The translations under genes and the position numbers were made by a program. The notes beneath the pieces were generated by a model that searched no databases, was not told the DNA's origin, and was given only the letters and a program-made list of their open reading frames with translations. 46,950 nt of DNA, taken from Pseudomonas fluorescens. Lineage in GTDB: Bacteria > Pseudomonadota > Gammaproteobacteria > Pseudomonadales > Pseudomonadaceae. The stretch lies in NCBI RefSeq assembly GCF_000968015.1, contig NZ_LACH01000056.1, positions 14,900 to 61,849 on the forward strand, in the 5' to 3' direction. This document shows, in pieces, positions 24,868-32,679 of the stretch. Each line of letters opens with the position of its first letter. Position 1 is the first letter of the stretch.

Positions 24868-25007
24868 TGTGAATCTCCTAGATGACTTTTTCGGTAAGTG
24901 CTGCGGCGCGTTTTCAGTCATTGAATAACCCGCCAACTTGCTGGTTGATGCGTCTCGGCAAGTCGCTGAGAACCTAGTTCACCGGTTTTTAAATTGCAAA
25001 AAAATAA

Positions 25008-25026
25008 TCAAATAAGATTTATTTGA
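25008..25026. promoter_or_regulatory. Perfect palindrome upstream of the peptide gene
   Basis: TCAAATAA-GAT-TTATTTGA has 8-bp perfect arms. It lies about 140 bp before the peptide ATG and just upstream of a weak candidate promoter on the minus strand (TTGCAA at 24999-24994, 17 nt, TAGGTT at 24976-24971). That would place it near -53, a position typical for activators. Confidence 0.45.
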
Positions 25027-25037
25027 ACTTTTTATTC

Positions 25038-25071
25038 TGTTTTTTATTAAGCCATTTGTTAATAAAAAACA
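25038..25071. repeat. AT-rich perfect inverted repeat with 13-bp arms
   Basis: TGTTTTTTATTAA and TTAATAAAAAACA flank the 8-nt centre GCCATTTG. It lies 12 bp beyond the shorter palindrome, in the same AT-rich block (about 24985-25080). It could be a second regulator site or a hairpin ending with an A/T run; the sequence cannot decide. Confidence 0.5.
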
Positions 25072-25359
25072 AAAAACTAACTCGACCTTCTCCTAAGGAA
25101 ACGTCCTACCGTCAATTTGCAGTCAACCTACAGCCAGATCTGATTCGGCAAATTTACGTTACGCCATGTAAAGAAATGCTGACGAAATCAAGCCTCAAAG
25201 CCCTTGGTTTGACGCTTGCGGAAGGGATGTAAGGAAAACCTTCCGCCTAACAGCCGATTAACCCTTGCGCAGGGCTCTGGCCCGCTTGTTTCAGGCGCGG
25301 TTGAAGGGTGAGATGCGCCCCATGCCTGTCGTGCAGGTGCATAACAAGAAGGAGGCGCA
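25072..25359. other. Intergenic stretch without recognised gene
   Basis: I see no credible gene here; a 69-codon frame starting at 25023 lacks a ribosome-binding site and family features. Structures present are TTTAC-N10-GTAAA (25153-25172) and a perfect 8-bp stem, GCGGAAGG/CCTTCCGC (25218-25246). A GC-rich run with several short complementary segments (about 25255-25345) leads into the ribosome-binding site of the small ORF at 25360. Confidence 0.5.
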
Positions 25360-25506
25360 ATGTACGCTGTGACTCATCTCCATCTCTCCCCGTGGGGCGA
25401 TTTTTCCCTCGCTCCCGTCGACGACCCGCAAAGGTCTGACTCAAATTTTGCAGCCGCCCGAGACCCTCGAGGCGGACACAGGCAATCCCGGCAAATGACA
25501 CGCTGA
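25360..25506 (+). CDS. Small ORF (48 codons) with strong ribosome-binding site
   Basis: AAGGAGG lies 4 nt before the ATG, the strongest Shine-Dalgarno match in this region. The product begins MYAVTHLHLSPWGDFSLAPV and ends in a basic tail (RQSRQMTR). It has no signal peptide, membrane segment or recognised domain. The sequence before it could fold into several short stems. It may be a leader peptide, a small protein or a remnant gene. It precedes aroP by about 290 bp. Confidence 0.35.
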   Translation: MYAVTHLHLSPWGDFSLAPVDDPQRSDSNFAAARDPRGGHRQSRQMTR

Positions 25507-25524
25507 TCCAGTGGTGTCTGGCAG

Positions 25525-25797
25525 CAGGGGGTTACAGGTGTACAATGCGCCGCGTTTTAACTGTGACCTCCTGCGCATCTGCGCAAACCTCAAGGCTATC
25601 CGCCTTGTTCACTCCGCTGCGCCACAAGCGTGTCGGGTTCGATTTCGTCACAGATAAAAACAAACAGGTGACGCATGACCGTTGTAAAAACGCTGAACTC
25701 CTTTTGCCTTCGCTGGGGTTTGATCGGCGCTGCTTGAGATCGCAACCGAGCAGCAACGTCTAACGAACATCATCAAACCTTGCGTGAGACCCTTTTC
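25525..25797 (+). promoter_or_regulatory. Probable promoter and leader of aroP
   Basis: A TGTACAAT-type -10 element followed by a GC-rich discriminator (GCGCCGCG) lies near 25540. The 250-nt leader after it has small stems, such as CAAGGC/GCCTTG near 25590-25606 and TGCGCA repeats near 25573. It also contains a 20-codon ORF. The -35 element is not obvious. Confidence 0.4.
25675..25737 (+). CDS. Possible 20-residue leader peptide upstream of aroP
   Basis: The ORF begins ATG ACC GTT with AGGTG 4 nt upstream, and encodes MTVVKTLNSFCLRWGLIGAA. It contains one Phe and one Trp and ends 60 nt before the aroP start. An aromatic-sensing leader is conceivable, but there is no run of aromatic codons as in classical attenuators, and no clear terminator follows. 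Confidence 0.35.
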   Translation: MTVVKTLNSFCLRWGLIGAA

Positions 25798-27219
25798 ATG
25801 AGTGGACAAAACTCGCATTCAGGCGAGCTGAAACGCGGCCTGAAAAATCGCCATATTCAACTGATTGCCCTCGGTGGCGCGATCGGTACCGGACTGTTCC
25901 TCGGCTCGGCCGGCGTCCTGAAGTCCGCCGGCCCGTCGATGATCCTCGGCTACGCCATCTGCGGCTTCATTGCTTTCATGATCATGCGCCAGCTCGGCGA
26001 AATGATCGTCGAAGAGCCGGTGGCCGGTTCCTTCAGCCACTTCGCCCATAAATACTGGGGCGGTTTCGCCGGCTTCCTGTCGGGTTGGAACTGCTGGATT
26101 CTGTACATTCTGGTGGGCATGTCGGAGCTGACCGCGGTCGGCAAATACATCCACTACTGGGCGCCACACATCCCGACCTGGGTCTCGGCAGCCGGCTTCT
26201 TCGTCTTGATCAACCTGATCAACCTGGCGAACGTCAAAGTCTTTGGTGAGGCCGAGTTCTGGTTCGCGATCATCAAGGTCGTGGCCATCGTCGGCATGAT
26301 TGCGCTCGGCAGCTACCTGCTGGTCAGCGGCGACGGCGGCCCGCAAGCGTCGGTGACCAACCTGTGGGTCCACGGCGGCTTCTTCCCGAACGGTGTCAGC
26401 GGCCTGGTAATGGCCATGGCGATCATCATGTTCTCCTTCGGCGGCCTGGAGATGCTCGGTTTCACCGCAGCTGAAGCCGACAAGCCGAAAACCGTGATCC
26501 CGAAAGCCATCAACCAGGTGATCTACCGGATCCTGATTTTCTACATCGGTGCGTTGGTTATCCTGCTGTCGCTGACGCCATGGGACAGCCTGCTGGCGAC
26601 CCTGAACGCGTCGGGTGATTCCTACAGCGGCAGCCCGTTCGTACAGGTGTTCTCGATGCTTGGCAGTGACACCGCTGCGCACATCCTCAACTTCGTGGTG
26701 TTGACCGCGGCATTGTCGGTGTACAACAGCGGCACCTACTGCAACAGCCGCATGCTGCTGGGCATGGCCGAGCAGGGCGATGCGCCGAAAGCCTTGTCGA
26801 AGATCGACAAGCGCGGCGTGCCAGTGCGTTCGATCCTTGCGTCGGCGGCGGTGACGTTGATTGCCGTGTTGCTGAACTACCTGATCCCGCAAAACGCGCT
26901 GGAACTGTTGATGTCGCTGGTGGTTGCCACCCTGGTGATCAACTGGGCGATGATCAGTTTCTCGCACTTCAAATTCCGCCAGCACATGAACAAAACCAAG
27001 CAGACACCGCTGTTCAAGGCCCTGTGGTACCCGTACGGGAACTACATCTGCCTTGCGTTCGTGGTGTTCATTCTGGGCGTCATGCTGCTGATTCCGGGTA
27101 TTCAGATCTCGGTGTATGCGATTCCGGTGTGGGTCGCGTTCATGTGGATTTGCTACGGCATCAAGAACAAACGTCGTGACCGGCATGCGTTGCAGGCTGC
27201 GAGTTCCGTAGCGAAATAA
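25798..27219 (+). CDS. aroP: Aromatic amino-acid permease AroP
   Basis: This encodes 473 residues with twelve predicted membrane helices of the APC superfamily. The N-terminus LKRGLKNRHIQLIALGGAIG and the segments IMRQLGEMIVEEPVAGSFSH, NLANVKVFGEAEFWFAIIKV and VYNSGTYCNSRMLLGMAEQG closely match E. coli AroP, which imports Phe, Tyr and Trp with protons. ATG 25798 (MSGQNSHSGELKRG) is chosen over GTG/ATG codons six residues earlier. The phh genes for phenylalanine breakdown lie 2.6 kb downstream, so shared control by PhhR is plausible; no convincing PhhR box was found directly before it. Confidence 0.94.
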   Translation: MSGQNSHSGELKRGLKNRHIQLIALGGAIGTGLFLGSAGVLKSAGPSMILGYAICGFIAFMIMRQLGEMIVEEPVAGSFSHFAHKYWGGFAGFLSGWNCWILYILVGMSELTAVGKYIHYWAPHIPTWVSAAGFFVLINLINLANVKVFGEAEFWFAIIKVVAIVGMIALGSYLLVSGDGGPQASVTNLWVHGGFFPNGVSGLVMAMAIIMFSFGGLEMLGFTAAEADKPKTVIPKAINQVIYRILIFYIGALVILLSLTPWDSLLATLNASGDSYSGSPFVQVFSMLGSDTAAHILNFVVLTAALSVYNSGTYCNSRMLLGMAEQGDAPKALSKIDKRGVPVRSILASAAVTLIAVLLNYLIPQNALELLMSLVVATLVINWAMISFSHFKFRQHMNKTKQTPLFKALWYPYGNYICLAFVVFILGVMLLIPGIQISVYAIPVWVAFMWICYGIKNKRRDRHALQAASSVAK

Positions 27220-27230
27220 CGTAAATGCAG

Positions 27231-27268
27231 AAACAACAAACCCGGCCATGTGCCGGGTTTGTTGTTTT
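27231..27268 (+). terminator. Terminator of aroP
   Basis: AAACAACAAACCCGGC and GCCGGGTTTGTTGTTT form a perfect 16-bp stem with a 5-nt loop, 12 nt after the aroP stop. The T-rich 3' side serves as the U tract. Confidence 0.88.
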
Positions 27269-27285
27269 CAGGCTTCACACAAATT

Positions 27286-27381
27286 CCCTGTAGGAGTGAG
27301 CCGGCTCGCGATAGCGGTGTGTCAGTCAACACCTTTGTTGCCTGACACGACCCCATCGCGAGCAGGCTCACTCCTACAGGG
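27286..27381. repeat. REP-type inverted repeat pair (GTAGGAGTGAGC variant)
   Basis: CCCTGTAGGAGTGAGCCGGC at 27286 pairs with the complementary arm ending at 27381. It lies between the aroP terminator and arfB. Confidence 0.9.
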
Positions 27382-27440
27382 ACCGCATTCGTTCAGTCCA
27401 TTCGCGGTATCCTGCGCGTTCTGAATACGGACGCTTTTCC

Positions 27441-27854
27441 ATGCTGGTGATTTCCAACAACGTGCATCTGCCGGATGCCGAGATCGAGTTGACGGCCATT
27501 CGTGCCCAGGGCGCCGGTGGGCAGAACGTCAACAAGGTCTCCAGCGCGGTGCACCTGCGTTTCGACATTCCGGCCTCGTCCTTGCCTGAGTTCTACAAGG
27601 AGCGCTTGCTGGCGTTGCGTGACAGCCGCATCACCAGCGAAGGGGTGTTGATTATCAAGGCCCAGCAATACCGCACGCAGGAAGCCAATCGCGCGGATGC
27701 GCTGGAGCGGCTGACCGAGTTGATTCTCAGCGCCACCAAGGTCGAAAAGAAACGTCGTCCGACCAAACCGACCCTCGGTTCGAAGAAGCGTCGGCTGGAG
27801 TCCAAGACCAAACGCGGCAGCATCAAGGCCGGGCGCGGCAAGGTGGATTTCTAG
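27441..27854 (+). CDS. arfB: Alternative ribosome-rescue factor ArfB (peptidyl-tRNA hydrolase)
   Basis: This encodes 137 residues. The catalytic GGQ motif is in RAQGAGGQNVNKVSSAVHLR (Gly26-Gly27-Gln28). The C-terminus is a basic tail (KKRRPTKP, KKRRLESKTKRGSIKAGRGK) that enters the empty mRNA channel of stalled ribosomes. ArfB (YaeJ) hydrolyses peptidyl-tRNA on ribosomes lacking a stop codon. Its length matches E. coli YaeJ. Its last 4 bases overlap the 3' end of the convergent MFS gene. Confidence 0.95.
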   Translation: MLVISNNVHLPDAEIELTAIRAQGAGGQNVNKVSSAVHLRFDIPASSLPEFYKERLLALRDSRITSEGVLIIKAQQYRTQEANRADALERLTELILSATKVEKKRRPTKPTLGSKKRRLESKTKRGSIKAGRGKVDF

Positions 27855-29050
27855 CGCGCGTCTCTTTCCTCTCGATACCTTGGCGCCTGCCGGTACAAGT
27901 AAACACTCAGTGCCAGACCGCTCAGCGCGGCGAGTGCAGCGAACAGGAAGATCGAGGCAAAACCAAAGCCTGCCGCAATCGCACCGGCCAGTGGCCCGGT
28001 AATCCCCAGCGACAAATCAATGAACAGCGAATAAGCCCCGACTGCCGCGCCACGACTTGAGGCCGGCACCAGGTTGACCGCTTCCACCCCCAGCGCGGGG
28101 AACACCAGCGAGAAACCGAACCCGCTCAGCGCCGCACCGGCCAATGCCCAATGAGCGTCCGGCGCCAGCCACAGCAGCAACAGCCCCAGCGTTTCCACCG
28201 ACAGGCAGGCAATCGCCACGCGAAAGCCGCCGAGGCGGTTGATCAGGTTGCCGAACAGCAGTCGCGCACCGATGAAACTGGCGCCGAACAAACTCAAGCA
28301 CAGCACCGCGTTGTCCCAATGCTGTGTGGCGTAATACAACGTGATGAACGTCGCGATAGTGCCGAAACCGATGGAGCCCAGCGCCAGACCGCAACCATGT
28401 GGCAGCACGCGCCCCAGCACATGCATGAACGGCAAACGCTCACCGATCACAATCGGCGCGGCGGTCTTCGGCCAGGCCAGCACCAGACCGAGGACGGCCA
28501 GCAACACGATGCTCACGCCCATGCTCCACAAACCTAATTGACTGACCAGCAGCACGCCCAGCGGTGCGCCGACCGCCAGTGCGCCATAACTGGCGATGCC
28601 GTTCCAGGAGATGACCTTGGCAGTGTTCGCCGCGCCAACCCGACCGATGCCCCAGCCGATCGAACCGGAGCCCACCAGGCTTTCCGCGCTGCCGAGCACC
28701 AGCCGGCCGATCAACAGGCTGATCAAGCTCAAGGTTGGCAGGCTCTGGGTCCAGGCCGAGATCAACATGAACACACCGCTCAAACCGCAGCCGGCGAGGC
28801 CGTACATCACGGCGAGTTTACTGCCCTTGTTGTCGATGATTTTCCCGGCATAAGGACGGCTGAGCAGGGTGGCCAGGTATTGCACGCTGATCACCAGGCC
28901 GGCGATGACCGCACCGAAGCCCAGATCGCTGTGGACGTAGCCCGGCAATACGGCCAGGGGAATGCCGATATTCAGGTAGCCGATGAAGGTGAACAGGACG
29001 ATGGAAACGACTTGCAGCGTGACCGCCAGGGGGCGCTGGTTTTCAGACAT
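27851..29050 (-). CDS. MFS transporter (YhhS-like)
   Basis: This encodes 399 residues with twelve predicted membrane helices. The loop 2-3 MFS motif is seen as SRPYAGKIIDNKGSK, and the segment RLVLGSAESLVGSGSIGWGIGRVG is characteristic of the YhhS/YfcJ group. These are proposed drug or metabolite exporters, with arabinose or glyphosate-resistance phenotypes reported for relatives; the substrate here is unknown. It overlaps arfB by 4 bp at its 3' end. Confidence 0.92.
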   Translation of the reverse strand: MSENQRPLAVTLQVVSIVLFTFIGYLNIGIPLAVLPGYVHSDLGFGAVIAGLVISVQYLATLLSRPYAGKIIDNKGSKLAVMYGLAGCGLSGVFMLISAWTQSLPTLSLISLLIGRLVLGSAESLVGSGSIGWGIGRVGAANTAKVISWNGIASYGALAVGAPLGVLLVSQLGLWSMGVSIVLLAVLGLVLAWPKTAAPIVIGERLPFMHVLGRVLPHGCGLALGSIGFGTIATFITLYYATQHWDNAVLCLSLFGASFIGARLLFGNLINRLGGFRVAIACLSVETLGLLLLWLAPDAHWALAGAALSGFGFSLVFPALGVEAVNLVPASSRGAAVGAYSLFIDLSLGITGPLAGAIAAGFGFASIFLFAALAALSGLALSVYLYRQAPRYREERDAR

Positions 29051-29155
29051 GGGTAAAGATCCACGGGAAAGCAGGATAGATAGGCTGCTTATGATAGCGG
29101 CGCAAGCGGCTTCGGGTCGTGGAAAAAGTAAAACTATTTGCCGGGCAGGGATGAA

Positions 29156-29353
29156 TCAGGGTTTGGCGGGAGCGACCAGGTGCGTGGTGACCAGGGCGGC
29201 CAGGGCGTTTTCTTCGCTGCCGAAACGGGCGAGCAACGCGGCGCGTTTCTCGGGGGACAGGCGACTCCAGATCTCGATCATCTTCTCGGTGGTACCGATC
29301 AAGACGCTGGCCTGCAGCTCTTCATCAAAAGGAGGGGAGAAGTCGTCGGTCAT
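29156..29353 (-). CDS. Small acidic hypothetical protein
   Basis: This encodes 65 residues, acidic and helical (FSPPFDEELQASVLIGTTEK, then IEIWSRLSPEKRAALLARFG). It has no signal or membrane segment. Codon use looks like a real gene and the reading is compact, but the ribosome-binding site is weak. It follows the 43-residue gene on the same strand, with a strong hairpin between them. I do not recognise the family. Confidence 0.6.
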   Translation of the reverse strand: MTDDFSPPFDEELQASVLIGTTEKMIEIWSRLSPEKRAALLARFGSEENALAALVTTHLVAPAKP

Positions 29354-29378
29354 GGTGTGGGGCTCAAGGATTCAGGCG

Positions 29379-29410
29379 GTGTGGAAAGCGCATGTTAGCG
29401 CTTTCCACAC
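29379..29410. terminator. Perfect 13-bp stem-loop between two small genes
   Basis: GTGTGGAAAGCGC and GCGCTTTCCACAC flank a 6-nt loop, ATGTTA. There is no T-run on either side, so it may be an mRNA-stabilising stem or an attenuator between the 43- and 65-residue genes. Confidence 0.4.
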
Positions 29411-29430
29411 GGTCTGGCATTGCAGGTGAA

Positions 29431-29562
29431 TCAGTCTTCGCTGTCGGCCTTGCGGCGTTCAGTGGCTTCTTTCGGCTCGGGCTGTTGGGCACCGGCTTGT
29501 TGCGTGGGTGTCTGCTCAGTTTCGTGCAGGCTTGGGAAGGGGAGATTAGGGATCTCGTGCAT
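29431..29562 (-). CDS. 43-residue hypothetical protein
   Basis: The ATG at 29562 has GAGGAGC 7 nt upstream, and the product starts MHEIPNLPFPSLHETEQTPT. The rest is polar, Gln/Pro/Glu-rich (QQAGAQQPEPKEATERRKAD) and probably disordered. There is no known domain. Short proteins of this type occur in Pseudomonas without assigned function. The strong ribosome-binding site and an ordered codon pattern favour a real gene. Confidence 0.55.
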   Translation of the reverse strand: MHEIPNLPFPSLHETEQTPTQQAGAQQPEPKEATERRKADSED

Positions 29563-29728
29563 GTTTCGCGCTCCTCGCAAAGTCTGTTGATAGATCTGGT
29601 AGATCCGCGCTTTTAAAAAGCTTGGGCAGGATACAGCAGGAGAAATGACAAAAAGACTTTTATATCTAATTGTTGCGACGGATGGGATTGTCTAGACAGG
29701 TCTGGAAGAGAGAGCGACACAAAACAAA

Positions 29729-29818
29729 TGTGAGAGCGAGCTTGCTCGCGATGAGGACTGAACAGTCGATATAAATGTCGACTGCGAGTCCGCTATCGCG
29801 AGCAAGCTCGCTCCCACA
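29729..29818. repeat. REP-type inverted repeat pair (GTGGGAGCGAGCTTGC class)
   Basis: TGTGAGAGCGAGCTTGCTCG at 29729, with one mismatch to the class, pairs with CGAGCAAGCTCGCTCCCACA ending at 29818. It follows phhC. Confidence 0.9.
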
Positions 29819-29839
29819 GGGGATTTGCAATGGCTTGAG

Positions 29840-31033
29840 TTATTTGCAGACTTCGGCGATCGCTTCGGCCAGCAGGTCCAGACGCGTCGCATCAATCCCG
29901 GCCACGTTGGCCCGGCCAGTGCCCACCATGTAAACGCTGTGATGATCGCGCAGTTGTTTGACCTGGTCCGGCGTCAAACCGGTGTAGGAAAACATCCCGC
30001 GCTGCACGCCGATGTGCGCAAAGCGTTCGCGTAAACCATGAGGTTCAAGCGCTTCAACCAAACCGCTACGCAGTTGGGCGATACGCAAGCGCATGGCTTC
30101 CACTTCGTCGGCCCAGAGGCTTTTCAGCTCCGGATCACCGAGGATGGTCGCTACCACCGCCGCGCCGTGATCCGGCGGTGTCGACCACAGGTTGCGGGCG
30201 ATGTTGGCCAGTTGGCTGCGGATATCTACCAGTTTGTCAGCGGTTTTCGCGCAGACAATCAGCGCGCCGGTGCGGTCCCGGTACAGGCCGAAGTTCTTCG
30301 AGCAGGAACTGGTGATCAGCACTTCCGGCAACGCGGCAGCGAACAACCGGGTCGACCAGGCATCTTGTTCCAGGCCATCGCCGAAGCCTTGGTAGGCGAA
30401 GTCGATCAGTGGCACCAAATTGCGACTGCGCACCACATCCAGCACCCGGCGCCAATCTTCATGGGACAGATCGAAACCGGTCGGGTTATGGCAGCAGGCG
30501 TGCAGCAGCACCACATCGCCCTTCGGCGCTTCGTTGAGTACTGCGAGCATCGCTTCGATGTCGAGACGGTTATCGCTGCCAACATACGGGTAATGACTGA
30601 CCTTGATTCCGGCCGCCGCGAAGATGGTTTCGTGGATCGGCCAGGTCGGGTTGCTCAGCCATACACCACGGCCCGGAAGGCACTGAGCGATGAAGTCGGC
30701 ACTCAAGCGTAGCGCGCCAGTGCCGCCCGGCGTTTGCGTCGCGCCGGTCCGTTGTTCGGCGATCAGTGGGGAATCGGCACCCAGCACCAATTCAACGATG
30801 GCCTTGCCGAACGCCGGTTCACCATGGCCACCGATGTAGGTCTTGGTGGTCTGGCGATCCACCAGGCGTTGCTCGGCGAGCTTCACGGACTGGGGGATCG
30901 GTGTCAGGCCCTGGGCATCTTTATAGACGCCCACGCCGAGGTCGAATTTGCGCGGGTTGGGGTCCTGCGCATAGGCCTCCATCAGGCCGAGAATCGGGTC
31001 GCCGGGTACTCGTCCGATGGCGTCGAAATGCAT
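29840..31033 (-). CDS. phhC: Aromatic amino-acid aminotransferase PhhC
   Basis: This encodes 397 residues of the class I aspartate/aromatic aminotransferases. The PLP lysine is Lys246 in TSSCSKNFGLYRDRTG. Other signatures are DLGVGVYKDAQG at the N-terminus, the HACCHNPTG motif and IDFAYQGFGDG. It would transaminate tyrosine and phenylalanine with 2-oxoglutarate to give the 4-hydroxyphenylpyruvate feeding homogentisate breakdown. ATG 31033 overlaps the phhB stop by one base (TAATG), implying translational coupling. The longer open frame upstream lies inside phhB. Confidence 0.95.
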   Translation of the reverse strand: MHFDAIGRVPGDPILGLMEAYAQDPNPRKFDLGVGVYKDAQGLTPIPQSVKLAEQRLVDRQTTKTYIGGHGEPAFGKAIVELVLGADSPLIAEQRTGATQTPGGTGALRLSADFIAQCLPGRGVWLSNPTWPIHETIFAAAGIKVSHYPYVGSDNRLDIEAMLAVLNEAPKGDVVLLHACCHNPTGFDLSHEDWRRVLDVVRSRNLVPLIDFAYQGFGDGLEQDAWSTRLFAAALPEVLITSSCSKNFGLYRDRTGALIVCAKTADKLVDIRSQLANIARNLWSTPPDHGAAVVATILGDPELKSLWADEVEAMRLRIAQLRSGLVEALEPHGLRERFAHIGVQRGMFSYTGLTPDQVKQLRDHHSVYMVGTGRANVAGIDATRLDLLAEAIAEVCK

Positions 31034-31389
31034 TATTTGCGGCCCTCGGCGTCCTTGGCCACTTCGTCGGTGCGCGCGGCCATGATGAAATCGTTGCGAT
31101 GCAGGCCCTTGATGGAGTGGCTCCACCAGGTCACGGTGACTTTGCCCCACTCGGTCAGCAGGCCCGGGTGGTGACCTTCAGCCTCGGAGATTTCACCGAC
31201 GGCGTTGGTGAACGCCAGTGCGTGTTCGAAGTTCTTGAACAGGAAAACTTTTTCCAGCTGCATCACGCTGTCGCGCACTTCAATGTTCCAGTCAGGAATC
31301 TGCTTGATCAGTACCGGCAGTTCTTCGTCGCTGACCTGAGGGGCATCGGCGCGGCAGGCTTCGCAATGGGCTTGGTTCAATGTGGACAT
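31033..31389 (-). CDS. phhB: Pterin-4a-carbinolamine dehydratase PhhB
   Basis: This encodes 118 residues. The DCoH/PCD signature is present: LIKQIPDWNIEVRDSVMQLE, then FTNAVGEISEAEGHHPGLLT with the catalytic histidines, then VTVTWWSHSIKGLHRNDF. It recycles the 4a-hydroxytetrahydropterin made by phenylalanine hydroxylase. It lies between phhA (103 nt upstream) and phhC (overlapping by one base) on the same strand. Confidence 0.96.
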   Translation of the reverse strand: MSTLNQAHCEACRADAPQVSDEELPVLIKQIPDWNIEVRDSVMQLEKVFLFKNFEHALAFTNAVGEISEAEGHHPGLLTEWGKVTVTWWSHSIKGLHRNDFIMAARTDEVAKDAEGRK

Positions 31390-31492
31390 GATGGGTTCCT
31401 GAAATCGAATTATTGGAATTCGGCCGTCAATTCACCACGCTAAACCAAAGCGTCGGTTCCTGACAGGCTCACTTGATTCTAAAAGCTGCGGA

Positions 31493-32278
31493 TCACGCAG
31501 CCTTTGGCGGAAATTTTGGTGTGTGCAAGCCCAGCTGCATGCCTTGTTTGACCATGCCCATGATGTCTTCGTGGGCCAAGTCGAACAGGCGCTTGAGGTT
31601 CGGCAGGACAAAGTACAGCGGTTGCAGGATGTCGATGCGATACGGCGTGCGCATGCATTCCAGCGGGTCGAAGGCCTGATGTTCAGGTTCGTTCGACAGG
31701 CAGTAAACGGTTTCTTTCGGCGAGGAGAGAATGCCTCCACCGTAGATGCGCTGGCCTTCTGGCGTATCGACCAGGCCAAACTCGATGGTCATCCAGTACA
31801 AACGCGCCAGGTACACGCGTTCTTCCTTGGAAGCCTGTAGGCCAAGTTTGCCGTAGGTGTGGGTAAATTCGGCGAACCAAGGGTTGGTCAGCAGCGGACA
31901 GTGGCCAAAAATCTCGTGGAAAATGTCCGGCTCTTGCAGGTAATCCAGTTCTTCGCGGGTACGAATAAACGTCGCTACCGGGAACTGCTTATTAGCGAGC
32001 AATTCGAAAAAGGTCTGGAAGGGGATCAGTGCGGGTACCCGGGCAACCTGCCACCCGGTGGTTTCACCGAGGACCTTGTTGATCTCACCGAGTTGCGGAA
32101 TGCGGTCGTGGGGCAGACCGAGTTTTTCGATACCATCCAGGTATTCCTGGCACGCACGACCCTCGATCACTTTCAGTTGGCGAGTAATCAGCGTGTTCCA
32201 CACCGCGTGTTCTTCGGCGGGGTAGTCGATAAAACCTTGCGCATCGGGCTCGCGAGCCACGTATTGCGTCTGCTTCAT
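31493..32278 (-). CDS. phhA: Phenylalanine 4-monooxygenase PhhA
   Basis: This encodes 261 residues, the usual length for a bacterial phenylalanine hydroxylase without a regulatory domain. The non-haem iron ligands are visible: His121 and His126 in EPDIFHEIFGHCPLL, and Glu166 in YWMTIEFGLV. It converts phenylalanine to tyrosine with tetrahydropterin and O2. It leads the phhABC unit and is divergent from phhR. A PhhR-like box lies 121-138 bp upstream of the ATG, consistent with induction by aromatic amino acids. Confidence 0.96.
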   Translation of the reverse strand: MKQTQYVAREPDAQGFIDYPAEEHAVWNTLITRQLKVIEGRACQEYLDGIEKLGLPHDRIPQLGEINKVLGETTGWQVARVPALIPFQTFFELLANKQFPVATFIRTREELDYLQEPDIFHEIFGHCPLLTNPWFAEFTHTYGKLGLQASKEERVYLARLYWMTIEFGLVDTPEGQRIYGGGILSSPKETVYCLSNEPEHQAFDPLECMRTPYRIDILQPLYFVLPNLKRLFDLAHEDIMGMVKQGMQLGLHTPKFPPKAA

Positions 32279-32398
32279 GCTGCTCTCCTGCTAGGGGATT
32301 TCGTTCTTGTTATGTCCTGCTATGACTTAGAAATACCTCAAGAAATGCAGTGTTGCAGCACGTGAGTAGCGCTGTACGTAGGAAAAATCGTCGATTTT

Positions 32399-32416
32399 TG
32401 TAAAGTATTCGTTACG
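32399..32416. promoter_or_regulatory. Candidate PhhR (TyrR-type) box
   Basis: TGTAAA-GTATTC-GTTACG matches TGTAAA-N6-TTTACA perfectly in the first half and at 4 of 6 bases in the second. It lies in the phhA-phhR intergenic region, 121-138 bp before phhA and 264 bp before phhR. This is the expected binding site for the regulator encoded next to it. Confidence 0.65.
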
Positions 32417-32540
32417 GATCAGCCGCTGTGGCGTAGGGATTGATATTTCAGGGTTTGAAATGGTGTCCAGGTGTCACATAATCTTGACGACTATCTGCGT
32501 GCCTCGACAAATAAACAGATCCGAGGGCACGGCGAATATC

Positions 32541-32633
32541 CCTGTGGGAGCGAGCTTGCTCGCGATAGCGGTAGGTCATGCACATTAATGTCGCCTGACC
32601 CACCCTCATCGCGAGCAAGCTCGCTCCCACAGG
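32541..32633. repeat. REP-type inverted repeat pair (GTGGGAGCGAGCTTGC class)
   Basis: CCTGTGGGAGCGAGCTTGCT at 32541 pairs with AGCAAGCTCGCTCCCACAGG ending at 32633. It sits between the PhhR-like box and phhR, so the phhR promoter is either upstream of it or in the 46 bp that remain. Confidence 0.92.
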
Positions 32634-32679
32634 TTGTACGGCTGGTATCAACCCATTCACTGCTTCCTTGGGTCTTTAT

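Noticed and set aside
24868..24936. A longer start for the 45-residue peptide
   Set aside because: The upstream ATG has no Shine-Dalgarno sequence, while the inner ATG has AGGAG at 7 nt.
25023..25232. A 69-codon frame in the AT-rich block before aroP
   Set aside because: It starts inside a palindrome, has no ribosome-binding site, and has no domain or gene-like composition.
25682..25700. A TGTAAA motif as a PhhR box for aroP
   Set aside because: Only the first half-site matches; the second half (GAACTC) does not, and it lies inside the leader ORF.
25819..27249. A 476-codon minus-strand frame opposite aroP
   Set aside because: It is His/Asp/Gln-rich, antisense to membrane-helix codons, and has no start signals.
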